Shown here one piece after another: positions 1 through 7,804 of a stretch of DNA of 64,000 nt. The notes under the pieces were generated by a model. The model was given only the letters and a program-made list of their open reading frames with translations, was not told the origin of the DNA and made no database searches. Source of the stretch: Oscillospiraceae bacterium (GTDB lineage: Bacteria > Bacillota > Clostridia > Saccharofermentanales > Saccharofermentanaceae); contig CACWXL010000006.1 of NCBI GenBank assembly GCA_902764825.1, positions 43,439-107,438 of the forward strand. Direction: 5' to 3'. The first letter of the stretch is position 1; each line of letters opens with the position of its first letter. The position numbers were made by a program, and so were the translations under genes.

Positions 1-220
1 CGTCTTTCTTGATGTCAAAACGATGTGGTGTGCCGTTTTTCTCCATTATAGTAAGCGTATCCCCCTCCTTAAACCAATATGCCAACTGCATATGCCAGAT
101 TGAACCATTTTCGGTCGGGCGTTCATAACAAATCAAGTACTGTTTGTCCCCGTTAAGACCTTCGATCTTTTCCTCGTTGTCAACGTAATGCCAGATGTAA
201 GTACCATTTAATTCATGCAT
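1..220 (-). CDS. Hypothetical protein, C-terminus beyond the left edge
   Basis: An uninterrupted reading frame runs from an ATG at 220 leftward off the window, giving at least 73 residues. An AAGGAGGATT ribosome binding site lies just upstream of the ATG, which makes the start convincing. The visible residues are polar with many aromatics (MHELNGTYIWHYVDNEE at the start) and show no signal peptide or membrane segment. I recognise no family; the repeated short beta-strand-like runs suggest a small beta-rich domain, but that is inference. It is followed at about 110 bp on the same strand upstream by small hydrophobic genes. Confidence 0.7.
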   Translation of the reverse strand, partial: MHELNGTYIWHYVDNEEKIEGLNGDKQYLICYERPTENGSIWHMQLAYWFKEGDTLTIMEKNGTPHRFDIKKD

Positions 221-330
221 ATTCTAATCCTCCTTGATTCTGATTTTTCCCTTATTCATGAAAATTTATTTGCGAGGAAAACATCCTCTCAACTACTTGT
301 GAAACAGTAGTAAACTTCGCAACGGCAGCT

Positions 331-495
331 TTAGCCATCGCTATCAGTGGTTTTGGCGAACAAAGAGCGTACGCCAAGAATCAGAATGCCGATAATAAAT
401 ATGAGTTTTACCGGCCCAGCAGGCAGATTGTTACCAATTGCCAATAAGCGAAAGAGAACAACTGCGAAAAAGACTTTTCTAATAATCTTAAACAT
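331..495 (-). CDS. Small membrane protein, 54 residues
   Basis: ATG at 495 is preceded by a GGAGGGG ribosome binding site and the frame closes with TAA at 331-333. The product starts MFKIIRKVFF and has two hydrophobic stretches, about residues 8-22 and 29-41, separated by a short Asn/Pro/Gly turn. This fits a two-pass membrane hairpin. No family recognised. It belongs to a run of three tiny hydrophobic genes on the same strand (331-495, 561-758, 818-886), each with its own strong ribosome binding site, just upstream of and divergent to a WYL-domain regulator gene. Its small size and hydrophobicity would also fit a toxin-like or stress peptide; nothing in the sequence decides this. Confidence 0.6.
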   Translation of the reverse strand: MFKIIRKVFFAVVLFRLLAIGNNLPAGPVKLIFIIGILILGVRSLFAKTTDSDG

Positions 496-560
496 AATCT
501 ACCCCTCCAAAAAGTATATTGTTCCTGTAGCTACCCTGGCTTCTTACTTCGAGTGGGAGG

Positions 561-758
561 TTAGTATTCCTCCCACTCATTAGATGCAGGTGTTGGTATG
601 CGGGATTTGGCGAAGCCAAGGACGAGTTCGGCGATGCCGGCAATGAGCGCGATGACAGTATCGTCGAACGGGCCGAAGAAGAGGTCAGGCATGACGACAT
701 ACAATGCCGCGCCGATGAGTACGATTGACTGGATTTTAGAAATAGAAGTTTTATTCAT
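561..758 (-). CDS. DUF1232/YkvA-like small membrane protein, 65 residues
   Basis: ATG at 758 follows GGAGGTAATACC, a near ideal ribosome binding site. The product contains two hydrophobic helices around a PDLFFGPFDD segment (about residues 24-33). That Pro-Asp...Gly..Asp-Asp pattern resembles the core of DUF1232 (YkvA) proteins, whose function is unknown. At 65 residues it is shorter than most members, so it would be a minimal one. It is transcribed with the neighbouring small hydrophobic genes. Family assignment is from motif memory only. Confidence 0.65.
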   Translation of the reverse strand: MNKTSISKIQSIVLIGAALYVVMPDLFFGPFDDTVIALIAGIAELVLGFAKSRIPTPASNEWEEY

Positions 759-817
759 GGTATTACCTCCGAATGATTTGATGTTTCCTAGTTGTTACTC
801 TTTGTAAGGAAGTGCTG

Positions 818-886
818 TCACTTCCTTAAGTATGAAAAACCGATGATGATAAAGCCGATGCCGATTACTATTAATCCGAGTCCCAT
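818..886 (-). CDS. Very small hydrophobic peptide, 22 residues
   Basis: ATG at 886 sits 5 bases after TAAGGAGGT, a perfect ribosome binding site, and the frame ends with TGA at 818-820. The peptide is a single hydrophobic helix, MGLGLIVIGIGFIIIGFSYL, followed by Arg-Lys. The very strong translation signal argues that it is made. Single-helix peptides of this size are known as membrane-complex subunits and as type I toxins; I cannot tell which applies. It is the first gene of the leftward small-gene run that starts about 60 bp from the WYL regulator's operator region. Confidence 0.55.
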   Translation of the reverse strand: MGLGLIVIGIGFIIIGFSYLRK

Positions 887-948
887 AATCTACCTCCTTA
901 AGTTCCTGAAACTGGCCTAGCTGTTCTTGACTCTATACTATCAGCGAA

Positions 949-1036
949 ATATGAACTTATTAATGTACATTTCTAAAAGATATCGGTTCATATTCAATTG
1001 ATATAATCTTAATTTTCTCTTATAATTAGTTCATAT
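949..1036. promoter_or_regulatory. GTTCATAT half-sites, candidate operator
   Basis: The 8-mer GTTCATAT occurs at 986-993 and 1029-1036, and its reverse complement ATATGAAC at 949-956. The two forward copies flank the promoter of the WYL gene, and the inverted copy lies between it and the divergent small-gene run. The WYL protein may bind these and control itself and the divergent genes (inference from position). Confidence 0.45.
998..1026 (+). promoter_or_regulatory. Promoter of the WYL regulator gene
   Basis: TTGATA at 998-1003 and TATAAT at 1021-1026 are separated by exactly 17 bp, a sigma-A type promoter with a perfect -10. Transcription would start near 1033, inside the second GTTCATAT copy, and reach the ATG at 1058. 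Confidence 0.65.
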
Positions 1037-1057
1037 AATATGAATTTAGGAGTAGCT

Positions 1058-2140
1058 ATGTTTGCAAATCCTCAATGTCCCGAAGGCAGGCAGCACATAA
1101 GTTTAAGTAATTATGCGTATTCAATAGTCATGAGTGACTCTCAGACATTTATGGGTACGATCAATTACTCTGGATTCATCAACAGGATTGTACTCAATTC
1201 GATGCTGGAGTCTTTTGATGAATTAGAATATGAGGAAGACGAGCGAATCAATAATGAAATTACCAAATATGCTAAGCCAGGAAAAAAGACACTCATCACA
1301 GATTCGGAACGCGAAGTAATAAGTAAGATAGCAATGGCACATCGTAATTACCAGCTTGCTTCTTTAACGCAATATTCCAAAGATGTTCCACTAAAGATAA
1401 GACTCAATAAAGAACTTCATGAATTATTGTATCCTTTACATTCGGATTGGTCAGGAATCAAATATAACATTTCACAAGGAGACTATATTAAGTCTCTTAT
1501 AGAGGAATATGCAAGAAAAACTATTTTCAACAGAGAAAGCATCTATTATAAAAAGACTTTAGATGATTTAGATGCATTTCTTGATTCGGCTAAAGATGAT
1601 AAGAAAAGACTCCTGTTAACTCTTACAAATGGTTCACGCTTCATAATAAAACCATATCGTATTTCTTATGATTATGAAGCTGATTATCACTATATTGTCG
1701 GAATGGGAGTCCAAGAAGGCACCAAAGACTTTGTTCCGGCTTCTTACAGGATTTCAAGAATCGAAAAGATCACTCCGCGAAGCATGTCATTAGGAAGCGG
1801 GAAAATAACTGAAAAAGAAAAGAAAACCATAGAGCAGAAGATAAAGGATAACGGCATATCTTATATTTTAGGTGAATCTGTTGAACACATCATAAAACTT
1901 ACGTCCAAAGGGATGAATATGTATAATTCCATTTTTCACCAGCGTCCAACTTATGATCAAATCCAAAAGGGCGATAATGGATCCTATATAATGACATTTA
2001 CTGCAACCAATAGACAGATTACAAATTACTTCTTCACTTTTGCTAATGAAGCAGAAATCATATCGCCAAAAGAAACTAGAGAATGGATTCAAAATAGATA
2101 TAAATCTGCTTATGACTCATATAACAACAGTCTTGGATGA
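1058..2140 (+). CDS. WYL-domain transcriptional regulator
   Basis: This is a 360-residue protein. The start at 1058 (MFANPQCPEG) is preferred over the in-frame ATG at 1040 because TTAGGAG lies 6 bases before it. Residues about 190-240 read as a WYL domain: a strand ending in FIIKPYRISYDYEADYHYIV, then YRISRIEKI, the usual Y..SRI ligand-pocket element. The C-terminal part resembles a WCX extension. WYL regulators are known to sense nucleotides or oligonucleotides and often sit beside defence loci; some with a ribbon-helix-helix N-terminus accompany type VI-D CRISPR. The N-terminal 150 residues here are not a recognisable winged helix. The protein is related in layout to the WYL protein at 43987-45009. 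Next to the type III CRISPR locus, control of that locus or of the divergent small genes is likely but unproven. Confidence 0.75.
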   Translation: MFANPQCPEGRQHISLSNYAYSIVMSDSQTFMGTINYSGFINRIVLNSMLESFDELEYEEDERINNEITKYAKPGKKTLITDSEREVISKIAMAHRNYQLASLTQYSKDVPLKIRLNKELHELLYPLHSDWSGIKYNISQGDYIKSLIEEYARKTIFNRESIYYKKTLDDLDAFLDSAKDDKKRLLLTLTNGSRFIIKPYRISYDYEADYHYIVGMGVQEGTKDFVPASYRISRIEKITPRSMSLGSGKITEKEKKTIEQKIKDNGISYILGESVEHIIKLTSKGMNMYNSIFHQRPTYDQIQKGDNGSYIMTFTATNRQITNYFFTFANEAEIISPKETREWIQNRYKSAYDSYNNSLG

Positions 2141-2232
2141 GTATACTGGTACATTATTAAACTCTGAAGCCTCAAAGCTAGTATCCTTAATGCACTAGAT
2201 TCTTACACTGTCATCTTCAGATATAGTTTTAC

Positions 2233-2829
2233 CTATCCTAAATTGAGCATACAATTAAACGGATCAACCGCCGGTCGCCTATTGCGACCATTAAAAGCAA
2301 AGTCGTTAACAATAACTTTCGACAATGCTTGGAAATAATATTTCGAAGCTAATCCTTCAAATCCAATAAGTTGATTTATGGATTCCGCATTAACCACCTT
2401 GCGTTTTAATCTTTTAACTTCGTTCTTAATTTCCATCAGGTCAGGCACATTAGATGAATATCTATTTGCAATAACCAATTGATTGCTTATTTTTGCGTGT
2501 ATTATTCTTCTGGCTATTTCCAAAATATAAGATTCATCAGAAGAAAGAGTAATTTGCTTTCTCAGATTAGTAACACTCGTATTTACAACAGAAGTCAATC
2601 TTCCATAATATCTGCTGTTCAACGAAAAGAAACCAACATTAATATTATTCATTAAACAAAACTCAATGCATGCAGTAGTAATTGTCACTTTAGAGAATAC
2701 AGCAATTTCCTCAATTGTATTCTTAGGGAACGCCTCTGCTGACTTATCAGGATATTTTACCGTCAACAAACCATCGGAGATGCCTAGTACAGCTCCATGC
2801 TTAACAACATATAAGAACATTTTACACAC
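2233..2829 (-). pseudogene. cas1: Truncated Cas1 (N-terminal two thirds only)
   Basis: The frame gives 198 residues, while Cas1 integrases usually have 320-340. The N-terminal beta domain is recognisable and the catalytic-domain motif GFEGLASKYYF (about 156-166) keeps the active-site Glu near position 158. The protein stops right after the NRRPAVDPFNCMLNLG segment, which in full-length proteins precedes the helices carrying the second metal-binding His and Asp. I see no continuation of Cas1 in any frame between 2140 and 2232. No cas2 is visible anywhere in the window. The gene lies at the leader-distal end of CRISPR array 1. A two-residue metal site is lost, so integration activity is unlikely; the locus probably cannot acquire spacers without help from another system in the cell. 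Confidence 0.85.
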
Positions 2830-2849
2830 CTCAAGCAGCTATAAACCAT

Positions 2850-3174
2850 TAGGTCGTCCCCTTACGGGGTATATGTCTTTAAGACTTGAGAACCATCCTG
2901 TAGCAACAGCGGTGTCTGTTCTGTTTCCGTCCCCTTACGGGGTATATGTCTTTAAGACATAGCAATTGGCGTATATCTGTGGGATAAGACCAAGTTTCCG
3001 TCCCCTTACGGGGTATATGTCTTTAAGACTCATAAAGGAGGATATTACTATGACATTTGAAACACTGTTTCCGTCCCCTTACGGGGTGTTGGTCTTTAAG
3101 ACTAGAATTTAGTGACAAGAGACACATTATCTTAGATAGTTTCCGTCCCCTTACGGGGTATATGTCTTTAAGAC
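2850..3174 (-). CRISPR. CRISPR array 1: five repeats, four spacers
   Basis: 36-base repeats lie at 2850-2885 (degenerate in its first six bases as written on the + strand), 2923-2958, 2994-3029, 3067-3102 and 3139-3174. Spacers are 37, 35, 37 and 36 bases. Read on the minus strand the repeat ends GGGGACGGAAAC, so the crRNA 5' handle would be ACGGAAAC, the handle known for Streptococcus thermophilus Csm. This sets the transcription direction leftward, with the degenerate terminal repeat at the leader-distal end beside cas1. The centre CCCCTTACGGGG is a palindrome forming the repeat hairpin. The repeat at 3067 carries TGTTGG where the other four carry TATATG. Confidence 0.95.
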
Positions 3175-3309
3175 CCTATCTCTTAATAGCCTTATTCTAT
3201 AAGCATTTCAAGTGCCATTTGCGTGGCAAAAAGTAAACTAAGTTGAAAATCTATGATTATACGGTTCCTCCCTCCTTTAAACGCAATAAAATCAGGCATC
3301 GTGGCAAAA
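3175..3309 (-). promoter_or_regulatory. Leader of CRISPR array 1
   Basis: This AT-rich stretch shares several words with the segment right of array 2: CTATCTYTTA directly after the last repeat, TTTGCGTGGCAAA, and AATAAAAT followed by a CGTGGCAAAA copy. Shared non-coding sequence on the same side of both arrays marks it as a leader and agrees with leftward array transcription. Confidence 0.65.
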
Positions 3310-4653
3310 CTATATTTCTGAACCAATTATGCTGACGATTGTCTCATTCATTTTTTCGTATGAATTCCAGGAATCATCAGTCATATTAATGCCTGAATAT
3401 TTAAACAGAGCTTTAATATCACAAATGATCTCATCACATGTATAACCTGTCATTTGCTTTACACGCTTATCAGTAATAATGCTGATCTCATGAGCTGCGA
3501 CATTTCTGATTTTTTGTTCTGTTTCACGCAATCGATTAGAACAGTTAATGGTATCTCGACTGCAGTAAGTTTCTATCAAAGCTAATAAACTGTCAGAGCT
3601 GACGAAATAAGGCTTAAAGTCATGACCATAACGTTTCTTCCATAATGCAAGCCACGAACTGGACATCTCATCATTTCCCAACTTTTTATCCGACCAAAAT
3701 ACAGATGCCTTGCTATTGTCAACATAACAATACTTGAGAACATCTACTTTTGCTTCATTCTTTAATATAAGAATATAAAGTTTAACGATCAACGGCGTCA
3801 GTCCTCTGATAAAATCAGCGTATTCCTCTCTCTTCTTCTTAACAAATAAAGCAAGCGCATACTCAGCAATATCTCGGAATTCCTGAATTCTAACAGGCAA
3901 AAATTCATGGCCGATATCTTCTTTCTCAAGTCTCATCAAATCGTTTTTGTCCAATTTTAAACGATAATCAGCATACTCTACTAAGCCCTTATAACTAGCA
4001 GTTTGCTTCTCAGGCATCATGTTAACAACATCTAATGCAGCAACATAATCGTACGAATTAATCAGTTTTTTAAGAAGTTCTTCATTTTTGAGACGCACCA
4101 ACGAAGGACAATCTATAACACTGCATCGATTCTCAAAATCATCTCGATTATCCTCATTCAGATCCCATAGTGTGGCAACATCATAATCTTTATGAACATG
4201 GGTATTAATTGACTTGTTAGGGGTTACAACCTGAATAAGTGTAGCATCAATATCTCCAAGTGTAGTAAGTACAACTAAAGCGCTCTTCATAGCAGGAGAA
4301 CCTGAAGATGTATTGATGATCAGCCTGTCATCGGCTTGCATTGTCTGCATGATCTTATTTATCTCTATTCTAAAATCATCATAGAAATAATTGAAATCCT
4401 GTACTTCTTCAAGTTCCGGTCTGTCAATATGCTCATATTCCAATGGCAGATTCAACAGTTCATAAAGTTTAGTAAGACAATATGTGTATCGTTTGTCCTC
4501 TTCTTCATTATTCATTGTCCACTTGGACATATACAGATATACTTTATCCGGCTTATAGACTCTGCAACAATGGATCAACGCACCATCTCTTGCGTTATCA
4601 TTTGAGATCGGATCTGTACCTCCGACAGGTGAAAACAAAATAACTCTGCCCAT
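3310..4653 (-). CDS. csm6: Csm6, CARF-HEPN ribonuclease
   Basis: The 447-residue protein is the ancillary RNase of type III-A CRISPR, switched on by cyclic oligoadenylate made by Cas10. The N-terminus has CARF features: FSPVGGTDP at 7-15 and NTSSGSPAMKSA at 114-125, both typical ligand-contact loops. The C-terminal HEPN domain holds RNVAAH at 383-388, the R-x4-H catalytic motif, intact. Length is usual for the family. It is the last gene of the leftward cas operon, 11 bp after csm5, and ends about 130 bp from CRISPR array 1. All key residues I can see are present, so it should be active. The ring size of its activator cannot be told from sequence by eye. Confidence 0.93.
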   Translation of the reverse strand: MGRVILFSPVGGTDPISNDNARDGALIHCCRVYKPDKVYLYMSKWTMNNEEEDKRYTYCLTKLYELLNLPLEYEHIDRPELEEVQDFNYFYDDFRIEINKIMQTMQADDRLIINTSSGSPAMKSALVVLTTLGDIDATLIQVVTPNKSINTHVHKDYDVATLWDLNEDNRDDFENRCSVIDCPSLVRLKNEELLKKLINSYDYVAALDVVNMMPEKQTASYKGLVEYADYRLKLDKNDLMRLEKEDIGHEFLPVRIQEFRDIAEYALALFVKKKREEYADFIRGLTPLIVKLYILILKNEAKVDVLKYCYVDNSKASVFWSDKKLGNDEMSSSWLALWKKRYGHDFKPYFVSSDSLLALIETYCSRDTINCSNRLRETEQKIRNVAAHEISIITDKRVKQMTGYTCDEIICDIKALFKYSGINMTDDSWNSYEKMNETIVSIIGSEI

Positions 4654-4664
4654 TCACTATCTCC

Positions 4665-5783
4665 TTAGTGTATTTCCTTTAACTCAAGTCTACATTGTCC
4701 CATTTGATATCGCACGCCGTTATATCTTGTGCATTTTAAAATGTGAGGCGAAACACCTGATCTTTCGTCATTCTTATGCTTATGGAGCGCAAATGATTTC
4801 GGATTCATGGTATTCTCCATTACTTTCATCGTAGTTTTAACACCTTCTGTTGCACCAAACATGGGATAAATAAAAGTTTTGGAAACAAAACCCACGCCGC
4901 CACCAAGATAAACTGTGTTTTCAGGTGCTTTTTCTTCCTTGTACTTCGATTGAAAACAAGAGTAGTACATATCATTGAACTTGTTTATAGCATCAAAAAT
5001 CGTATTCACATCGTAATTGCAGCATTGAGTATCTATCGTTAAAGTGAATTCGATATCTGTTTCCGGGCGAATGCATTCTCTAAGAATATTAAGAGGTTTT
5101 TCTTGATAATCCGTATGGACTTCAATCTTTTGGCAAAGAACCAGATCATCCAAATCCAATGGTTTACTATCGCTCAAGATCATTCCTTGCAGAACATCAT
5201 TTACTGCATCTTCAGGATGCTTCTCATCTCTGCTTAATCTTCTAAATGCTCTCTTTTCAACGGAATTTGCTTCTCTTCCATAATTACTGTTGCTAATACG
5301 GTTTGCTCTATAGTTTTTTATGTCATTTGAATTGCTGTGATATAACTCCTTGTTAGTTGATATCTCATAACTAAGCAATATTGTTCTCAACATGCCCTTA
5401 ATGCTTGTTCCGGGAATATAAGGAAGTCCATAAGGGTCCTTCATAAACTCCATAATTGAGGTTTTGCTCTTTCCCAATTCCATGCGATCTCCCCAATCTA
5501 TTGAGTATCTGATCGCAGAAGCTATATCTTGCGGAGATATATTGTTATCACGCATCCAATAGTTCAGATTTGCTTTTGTATCATAAAGCAACATATCTTC
5601 ATATTTTTTCGATTTCCCAAGTTGCTTTAATGCCATATATAACTTTCCCGGATCATATACAATGATCTTTTGATCAGCAAAGGACAGACGGTATTCCTTC
5701 TTATCTATTTCCTTGCCGCTTCCTACGAAAACAGGAGATACTGTATGAAGTGTAGCTTTATAAACTTTCAGATAGTCATTCAT
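4665..5783 (-). CDS. csm5: Csm5, type III-A effector subunit
   Basis: This 372-residue RAMP protein caps the crRNA 3' side of the Csm complex and is known to help crRNA maturation. The N-terminus has the family pattern LHTVSPVFVGSG followed by DPYGLPYIPGTSIKGMLRTIL near residues 116-136, the RAMP glycine-rich Ser-x-Lys-G segment. The ATG at 5783 is chosen over one at 5787-5789 because GAGGATATGC sits at proper distance; it overlaps the csm4 stop as TAATG, giving translational coupling. A C-terminal YLGGGVGFVSKT segment is the second glycine-rich loop. Composition is AT-rich like the rest of the operon. Confidence 0.92.
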   Translation of the reverse strand: MNDYLKVYKATLHTVSPVFVGSGKEIDKKEYRLSFADQKIIVYDPGKLYMALKQLGKSKKYEDMLLYDTKANLNYWMRDNNISPQDIASAIRYSIDWGDRMELGKSKTSIMEFMKDPYGLPYIPGTSIKGMLRTILLSYEISTNKELYHSNSNDIKNYRANRISNSNYGREANSVEKRAFRRLSRDEKHPEDAVNDVLQGMILSDSKPLDLDDLVLCQKIEVHTDYQEKPLNILRECIRPETDIEFTLTIDTQCCNYDVNTIFDAINKFNDMYYSCFQSKYKEEKAPENTVYLGGGVGFVSKTFIYPMFGATEGVKTTMKVMENTMNPKSFALHKHKNDERSGVSPHILKCTRYNGVRYQMGQCRLELKEIH

Positions 5784-6712
5784 TAGCATATCCTCATAAA
5801 CATTGGTTTTCCGTATCTATATACGGGATGAGTTCCCGATTCATTAGATACATCAAAAACGTCACCTTCAAATCGTTTTTCAAAACAAGATCCGGACTTG
5901 AACATAATCAAGTCCTTCTTCCTCTGCCATGAATCAGAATAGCTAGACGACGATACAAATCCGCTACGCTTGATCAAACTGTAGTCGGCAAATAACAGAG
6001 CATCTTCCAACTCGCTTTCTTTAGGCAACGCTGTATTTAGAAGCATATATTTCTCGGCTTCTCCAACTAATCTCGATGTCAGCCATTCGTCGGGTTCTAA
6101 TTCATCAAAAGAAAATCTTCCATACCCTGATGAACGCTTTCCACCAAGTCCGCTGTGCTGCAATTGTTCCAGCAACGAGTCAATAAGAGTTTTTGCCTCA
6201 TCACTGCCAAATCCTATAATTAAATTAAGTCCGCAGCCTTCATTAAAAGAATATGTACCTACCTCATACGGCATTGTTTCTCCTTCTTCATTACGGACAG
6301 AAGCTGATACTTTTAAGCCAGATACACCAAGTTGGCTCATCTGCGCTGCGTTTAACACATCAAAAGAGCCTTTAAGATAATTTTCAAAATCATCAATAGT
6401 AATATACTTCAATTTTTTAAAAGCCTTTTTTATGATTGATGAGTTTTCTTCTTTTCCGTGTTCAATAAATACATGTGGCTTTGGAAGAAACAACTTTTCG
6501 CCGATATATGGAAAAGCATCAGATATCTGCAAATTGCCGGAATCAGCCAATTGCAAAAGATTACTCAATATATCTGATTCCATTCGTACCGCTTCCATAC
6601 ACAAAGCTGAAAATACAGTATCAGAGCATAGAGTATATTCAGAATCACTTAACTGATTCTTTCCAAAATGCACCGGTGCCAGGAATCTAAGTTTATAGAT
6701 TGAATAGTTCAT
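5783..6712 (-). CDS. csm4: Csm4, type III-A effector subunit
   Basis: A 309-residue RAMP protein. Csm4 sits at the base of the complex, binds the ACGGAAAC handle of the crRNA and pairs with Cas10. The start MNYSIYKLRFLAPVHFGKN is the usual opening of the family, and an AAGG site precedes the ATG at 6712, so the longer frame starting at 6751 inside csm3 is rejected. A GLGGKRSSGYGRFSF segment in the middle is the typical glycine-rich RAMP loop. It overlaps csm5 by the TAATG arrangement and follows csm3 after a short gap. Confidence 0.92.
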   Translation of the reverse strand: MNYSIYKLRFLAPVHFGKNQLSDSEYTLCSDTVFSALCMEAVRMESDILSNLLQLADSGNLQISDAFPYIGEKLFLPKPHVFIEHGKEENSSIIKKAFKKLKYITIDDFENYLKGSFDVLNAAQMSQLGVSGLKVSASVRNEEGETMPYEVGTYSFNEGCGLNLIIGFGSDEAKTLIDSLLEQLQHSGLGGKRSSGYGRFSFDELEPDEWLTSRLVGEAEKYMLLNTALPKESELEDALLFADYSLIKRSGFVSSSSYSDSWQRKKDLIMFKSGSCFEKRFEGDVFDVSNESGTHPVYRYGKPMFMRIC

Positions 6713-6726
6713 AAGATTACCTTGTC

Positions 6727-7386
6727 TCAGACTGACAGAATATCGTTGCACTGGTTGATTACTTGATCATCAAGAGACCCTGTTACAACTTTTGCCTTAA
6801 CGTTTTTGAAAACAATTTTTCCGTAACCTCTTGATCCGTTGCCACCAAGATAATCATACTGAAGAAGTTTAAGACCTTCTGCCAATGTCTTTATGTCAGA
6901 AATAACTTCATCTTCATGTTCCGAATCTACGTTGTAAATTATATCCATATTGAATACTGACCCACGAACAACTCTCTCTATCTGTCTTGGATTTGCAACA
7001 GCGGTAGCTCTGTTGATCGTGTTCTCAAATTTAACTTCAGTAAGACTTTGCAAACCGGCTTTACGGAGCTCTTCTTCATTAGCAAGACTCATATCAGAGA
7101 ATAAAAGTCTGCTAGGTGTAACGTTTCCCTTCTTTGCCGTTCCAAACAGTCTTGCAAGCTCCTCGCAATCATCATCAGGAGCAACGACCGTTGAATTCAT
7201 CTCTTTAGCAAGAAGCGAGCGCATTTTACCCTTGAGTGAACTGCCCGGGATAATAGGAAGATTAGTTCTGCTGTCTTTGACAACAGGTGAATCAACTGCA
7301 CCAATGGCTGCAAAAGCAGTAGAACCTCCGATATGCATACCTGTCTCTACTAAAATGTTTCCTGTAATCTGAATTTTCGTAAGCAT
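6727..7386 (-). CDS. csm3: Csm3, crRNA backbone and target RNase
   Basis: This 219-residue protein forms the repeated backbone of the complex and cuts bound target RNA every six bases. The start at 7386 (MLTKIQITGNILVETGMHIGG) matches the family, with GGAGGAACG upstream; the frame extends further left-hand upstream without a start signal. AIGAVDSPVVKD places the catalytic Asp at residue 32, where active Csm3 proteins have it, so target RNA cleavage is expected. IPGSSLKGKMRSLL at about 46-59 and the C-terminal YLGGNGSRGYGKIVF are the glycine-rich RAMP loops. Confidence 0.94.
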   Translation of the reverse strand: MLTKIQITGNILVETGMHIGGSTAFAAIGAVDSPVVKDSRTNLPIIPGSSLKGKMRSLLAKEMNSTVVAPDDDCEELARLFGTAKKGNVTPSRLLFSDMSLANEEELRKAGLQSLTEVKFENTINRATAVANPRQIERVVRGSVFNMDIIYNVDSEHEDEVISDIKTLAEGLKLLQYDYLGGNGSRGYGKIVFKNVKAKVVTGSLDDQVINQCNDILSV

Positions 7387-7399
7387 ATTTCGTTCCTCC

Positions 7400-7804
7400 T
7401 TAATCTTTGCCGCCCTTGAATTTATGGAAAGCAACAAGTGCCTCCAAATAGTGATAGAAAAGTACGTATTTCTTCTTGTCATTGCCGATCATCTTGATGT
7501 AATCGAGCAAATCCGCTGCATTTACAAACTCTTTAACCTTTGGTTCACGTCCACATTCATATATGATCCTTACTCGGAGATACTCAATTCTTGATACTAT
7601 CTCTTCACTCAAATAATCATCTTTATTCTGCAGAACATTATCGTAGATATCTGCTGCCATCGACAGAATGTTTCTGATTTTAGATGTCGTCACAATTTGA
7701 GGCGTTATCCATTTGCCGTTCTTTTCAAATTTCTGTGTCAGTTTATCCAATACGGATTCAGCCTGATCAACGTATGTCTTCTCATTCAGGAATTCTGTTG
7801 CCAT
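7400..7804 (-). CDS. csm2: Csm2, small subunit of the effector complex
   Basis: A 134-residue, charged, helical protein in the normal csm2 slot between cas10 and csm3. Csm2 forms the inner filament that lines target RNA in the complex. Family features are the N-terminal Tyr-Val-Asp-x-Ala helix and the central ITTSKIRNIL-like segment (here VTTSKIRNILSMAADIY, residues 38-54), plus the C-terminal FHKFKGG ending. ATG at 7804 is one base from the cas10 stop and follows GGAGGAGAATTAA, so the two are tightly coupled. Confidence 0.92.
   Translation of the reverse strand: MATEFLNEKTYVDQAESVLDKLTQKFEKNGKWITPQIVTTSKIRNILSMAADIYDNVLQNKDDYLSEEIVSRIEYLRVRIIYECGREPKVKEFVNAADLLDYIKMIGNDKKKYVLFYHYLEALVAFHKFKGGKD

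Noticed and set aside
3175..3309. A small gene in the array 1 leader
   Set aside because: No start with a ribosome binding site on either strand; the shared words with the other leader explain the conservation.
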